7,546 nt of DNA from Elusimicrobiota bacterium (lineage in GTDB: Bacteria > Elusimicrobiota > Elusimicrobia > 2-02-FULL-39-32): assembly GCA_023249715.1 (NCBI GenBank), contig JAHFCA010000068.1, positions 1-7,546 of the forward strand, in the 5' to 3' direction. Below the pieces are notes generated by a model. The model was given only the letters and a program-made list of their open reading frames with translations, searched no databases and had not been told where the DNA came from. Position numbers and translations under genes: made by a program. This document shows, in pieces, positions 5,051-7,546 of this stretch (position 1 is its first letter; the number at the start of each line of letters is the position of its first letter).

Positions 5051-6505
5051 ATGAACTCAGATTTAGACATTCCTACTCTCTCTAAAGAGACGCTCATTAC
5101 AAATGAATCTTCCCGATCCGCAAACGACCTGTGGAGCAAGATATCCTCTAAACTAAAAGAAGATCTGGGTGGAGAGCTTTTTGAGCTCTGGTTAAAGCCC
5201 GTTCAACCCTTAGGATTGTTATCCGATAGTGCGGAAACTATAAACAAAAAATTCGCCATTGAAGTCCCCAACAAAATTTTTTCAGACTGGATTTCTCAGA
5301 GAGTTCAAGAAAAAATTGAAAATTTATTAAAAGAGTTTTTTCAGTCAGAAGTATCGTTGGCAATTATCCTGCCCAAGGAAAGCGCTATGGATTTAGAAGC
5401 TCCGGTTCAAATTTTTCCCCCTAGCGCAACCATTACAATTAAAGAAAAAGTGGATCCTTCCTTTAGCATCGCTCAATTTAACCCAAAATACACATTCGCT
5501 TCTTTTATTGAAGGAGAAACGAATCGTTTCGCTAAAGCGGCGGCAGAAGGGGTGTCTAAGGAGCCCGGAGTTCGTTTTAATCCCCTTTTCATTTATGGCT
5601 CTGTAGGTCTTGGAAAAACTCATCTCATGCATGCGATTGGCCACTCCATATTTCAAAACCATCCCAATGCCAGAATTTTGTATTTAAGTTCGGAAAAATT
5701 TATTAATGAGTTTATCAACTCTCTGCGCTACGAGCGCCCTAGCGATTTTAGAAATAAATACAGAAATTTAGATTGTTTGCTGATTGATGATATCCAGTTC
5801 CTTATGGGAAAAGGGAAATCGGAAGAAGAATTCTTCTTTACCTTCAATACGTTGTTCGATTCGAGAAAGCAAATCGTGATCTCTTCGGATAGACCGCCTA
5901 AAGAGATGGGGTCTCTGCAGGAACGTTTAATTTCCCGTTTTGAATGGGGAGTGGTAGCGGATATTCAACCTGCCGACTTAGAAACACGGATCGCCATCTT
6001 AAGAAAAAAAGCGGAACTGGAAAGAATTTTTGTTCCGGACGACGTCATGTTTTTTATCGCTTCCCAGGTAAAATCGAATATCCGGGAATTGGAAGGAGCT
6101 CTCATTCGCACCGTGGCCTATTCTTCTTTGACCAGCACCCCTTTAACCATCGATATGACCCGGAGTACTTTAAAAGATATCTTAAAACGGGAAGAACCAG
6201 AAAAGCCAATCGACATGGATCTCATTCAGGAAGTAGTTGCCAAGCATTTCAGTCTCAATCCCAAAGAACTAAAATCCAAAAGAAGAACAGACGCGATCGC
6301 CTGGCCCAGACAGATCGCCATGTATTTGGCGAGAACTCTTACCGACCTTTCCACCACGGAAATTGGCGGATTCTACGGAGGAAAAGATCACACAACTGTC
6401 CTTCATGCTTGTGAAAAGGTAAAATTAAAAATGGCGGAAAGTCCTTTTGTTTCTTCTTTAATTAACAAGATTACGCACGAAATTAAGAGTGACGGTTCTA
6501 ATTAA
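5051..6505 (+). CDS. dnaA: Chromosomal replication initiator protein DnaA
   Basis: A complete 484-residue DnaA that binds DnaA boxes, forms an ATP-dependent filament and opens the origin. Domain I spans about 24-105 (with LFELWLKPVQPLGL), domain II is a linker of about 40 residues, and domain III (about 143-365) is the AAA+ ATPase: Walker A GSVGLGKT (183-190), Walker B LLIDDIQF (243-250), sensor 1 IVISSD (275-280) and the box VII/arginine-finger stretch ERLISRF (291-297, R292 and R296). Domain IV (about 380-484) contains IAMYLARTLTDLSTTEIGG and GGKDHTTVLHA (443-453), the DNA-binding signature. Start ATG 5051 follows GAGGTG with a 4-nt gap; the N-terminal residues 1-23 before domain I are a little longer than usual. 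Walker A has Ser184 where Gly is common; otherwise motifs are standard. Confidence 0.99.
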   Translation: MNSDLDIPTLSKETLITNESSRSANDLWSKISSKLKEDLGGELFELWLKPVQPLGLLSDSAETINKKFAIEVPNKIFSDWISQRVQEKIENLLKEFFQSEVSLAIILPKESAMDLEAPVQIFPPSATITIKEKVDPSFSIAQFNPKYTFASFIEGETNRFAKAAAEGVSKEPGVRFNPLFIYGSVGLGKTHLMHAIGHSIFQNHPNARILYLSSEKFINEFINSLRYERPSDFRNKYRNLDCLLIDDIQFLMGKGKSEEEFFFTFNTLFDSRKQIVISSDRPPKEMGSLQERLISRFEWGVVADIQPADLETRIAILRKKAELERIFVPDDVMFFIASQVKSNIRELEGALIRTVAYSSLTSTPLTIDMTRSTLKDILKREEPEKPIDMDLIQEVVAKHFSLNPKELKSKRRTDAIAWPRQIAMYLARTLTDLSTTEIGGFYGGKDHTTVLHACEKVKLKMAESPFVSSLINKITHEIKSDGSN

Positions 6506-6768
6506 TTTTAGCTGGTGGTAACTGGTGAATAAAGAAAAGATTTTGTGTATAACGACTTTTAAATGTGGATGGAATTTTACGGCTGCTAGGTCTGTGTATC
6601 TTTGCGCACAGATTCATCCACAAGAAGATTTTAAAATTTTTCCTTAATTTATAAGGTTTTTAAAAAATATGAATGCGTTATCAACCCTATTCACACGACT
6701 ACTAATATTACTACTAATATTTAATACTTATAATAATAGATTAAGACTTTGCAGGGAGGGATTGTTTT
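6506..6768. other. oriC: Probable replication origin (oriC) between dnaA and dnaN
   Basis: This 263-bp gap has no gene. It holds one perfect DnaA box (TGTGTATAA, 6544-6552), boxes with one mismatch (TCATCCACA 6614-6622; CTATTCACA 6687-6695) and weaker ones with two (6564-6572, 6593-6601, 6602-6610). Next comes a very AT-rich tract (6626-6671), then the triplet array at 6699-6719. TCTGTG/CACAGA (6591-6596 and 6607-6612) form an inverted repeat around the central weak boxes, and CTGGTG occurs twice 10 bp apart at 6512-6527. The arrangement of boxes, a short GC step and a DnaA-trio run matches the bacterial basal unwinding module, and its site next to dnaN is like that of Bacillus subtilis. Function is inferred. 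Confidence 0.82.
6698..6721 (+). repeat. DnaA-trio array built from a perfect 12-bp tandem repeat
   Basis: ACTACTAATATT occurs twice in direct succession (6698-6709, 6710-6721). Read as triplets from 6699, all seven are of the form NTA, so the lower strand reads 3'-NAT repeats, four of them 3'-GAT and one 3'-AAT, as in DnaA-trios that load DnaA onto single strands. The array begins 3 nt after the near-perfect DnaA box at 6687-6695. Confidence 0.75.
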
Positions 6769-7546
6769 ATGAAGCTGTCATTTAGTAAGGAGGATTTAAT
6801 TCGAGCCATTCAGGCTGTGCAGTCATCCATATCCACAAAAAGCACTCTTCCCATACTTTCCAACTTATTGATACGGTCGGAAAAAACTGCCAAAGGTTTG
6901 GGAATCCGAATTGAAGCCACAGATTTGGAGGTTGGGATTCGCTGTGGAGTAAAAGGCGAGGCATTAGAAGTAGGTAAAATTACAGTTCCGGCAAAAAGAT
7001 TTGGCGATCTTGTGCGGGAAATGCCCAACGACCATCCCATAGAATTAAATACTTCCGATGGCCGAAGAGTAGAGCTGCAATGTGGAAAGGTAAAGGCTAC
7101 TATTTTATCGTTACCTCCAGAAGACTTTCCTCTCATCCCGGAGTTTCCGGAAGAAAAATCGTTTAAATTAAAAAAGAGTCTTTTCCAGGACATGATCCGT
7201 AAAACTCATTTTGCCATATCTTTCGATGAAACGCGGTATGTCCTCAACGGAATCTACTTCCTGGCGCAACAAGGAGAAATAAAAATGGTGGCTACCGATG
7301 GGAGAAGACTCGCGTATGTGTGGAAAAATGGATTTGAAAAAAACCTCAACGCGACGGTGATTATCCCCTCTAAAGCGGTGAGTGAACTTATGCGCCTCCT
7401 TTCAGCCGGCGATTTTAAAGAGGATTGGATTCAAATTGCCCCCTATGAAAATCAAATTTCATTTAAATGGATGGATTTTGGCGAGGAAATTCATCTGTTA
7501 AGTCGTGTAATTGATGGTAAGTTCCCCAATTATGAACAAGTGATTC
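6769..7546 (+). CDS. dnaN: DNA polymerase III sliding clamp (beta subunit), N-terminal 259 residues
   Basis: The frame runs from ATG 6769 through the right edge, so about the last third (most of domain 3 and the hydrophobic binding cleft end) is missing. The beta clamp encircles DNA and tethers polymerase III. Family marks: MKLSFSKEDLIRAIQAVQ (1-18), STLPILSNLLI (25-35), EATDLEVGIRC (48-58), PPEDFPLIPEFP (118-129, after LSL), RYVLNGIYF (154-162), MVATDGRRLAYV (172-183) and the domain 2/3 junction RVIDGKFPNYEQVI (246-259). The SD GGGAGGG (6754-6760) sits 8 nt before the start. A TATAAT at 6729-6734, just after the trio array, may be a -10 box, but no good -35 lies before it; dnaN could also be co-transcribed with dnaA. 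Confidence 0.98.
   Translation, partial: MKLSFSKEDLIRAIQAVQSSISTKSTLPILSNLLIRSEKTAKGLGIRIEATDLEVGIRCGVKGEALEVGKITVPAKRFGDLVREMPNDHPIELNTSDGRRVELQCGKVKATILSLPPEDFPLIPEFPEEKSFKLKKSLFQDMIRKTHFAISFDETRYVLNGIYFLAQQGEIKMVATDGRRLAYVWKNGFEKNLNATVIIPSKAVSELMRLLSAGDFKEDWIQIAPYENQISFKWMDFGEEIHLLSRVIDGKFPNYEQVI

Noticed and set aside
5393..5662. Minus-strand open frame of 89 codons
   Set aside because: Antisense shadow of the dnaA ATPase region.
5944..6414. Plus-strand open frame of 156 codons
   Set aside because: Off-frame shadow of dnaA, low complexity in S, R, H and G; dnaA motifs are intact in the true frame.
6782..7193. Minus-strand open frames of 60 and 127 codons
   Set aside because: Antisense to well-conserved dnaN sequence, no SD.

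Overview
The window carries a bacterial chromosome-origin neighbourhood. Running left from the centre on the minus strand is the classical rpmH-rnpA-yidD-yidC cluster (ribosomal protein L34, RNase P protein, YidD, the YidC insertase). Running right on the plus strand are dnaA and the first two thirds of dnaN. The DNA is AT-rich. The left end holds a gene with palindromes built on the core GGGACAGACC. From memory such palindromes are common in Omnitrophota (PVC group) and other candidate phyla, so an uncultured Omnitrophota-like bacterium is my best guess. This is an inference from style and is not demonstrated by the sequence.

Layout. 1-1205 (minus): 5' part of an unrecognised exported protein, open through the left edge, interrupted in frame by two perfect palindromes. 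1206-1351: divergent promoter region with a perfect sigma70-type promoter for the toxin-antitoxin genes and a phased repeat array facing the exported-protein gene. 1352-1917 (plus): intact mazE-mazF pair. 1918-2130 (plus): wreck of a HigB-like (HI1419-type) toxin, followed by its intact antitoxin of the HI1420 family at 2127-2453. 2498-4780 (minus): yidC, yidD, rnpA, rpmH, closely packed, with rnpA overlapping rpmH by 41 nt. 4781-5050: divergent rpmH/dnaA region with a good dnaA promoter and two perfect, inverted DnaA boxes. 5051-6505: dnaA. 6506-6768: probable oriC, with DnaA boxes, an AT-rich tract and a run of DnaA-trio-like triplets. 6769-7546: dnaN, cut by the right edge.

How the parts work together. 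DnaA from 5051-6505 probably binds the boxes on both sides of its own gene: those upstream for autoregulation, those downstream for origin opening next to dnaN, which encodes the sliding clamp. The minus-strand cluster supplies ribosome, tRNA-processing and membrane-insertion functions. In many bacteria mnmE and other housekeeping genes follow yidC; here a small toxin-antitoxin island and a palindrome-bearing gene occupy that side.

Most notable: the in-frame palindromes read in the same phase, the decayed HigB with surviving antitoxin, Gln in place of the usual groove Arg in YidC, the rpmH/rnpA overlap with a forced GTG start, and the compact oriC with its 12-bp tandem repeat made of DnaA-trios. 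I saw no clearly new multi-gene system; the exported protein at the left is the least explained item.
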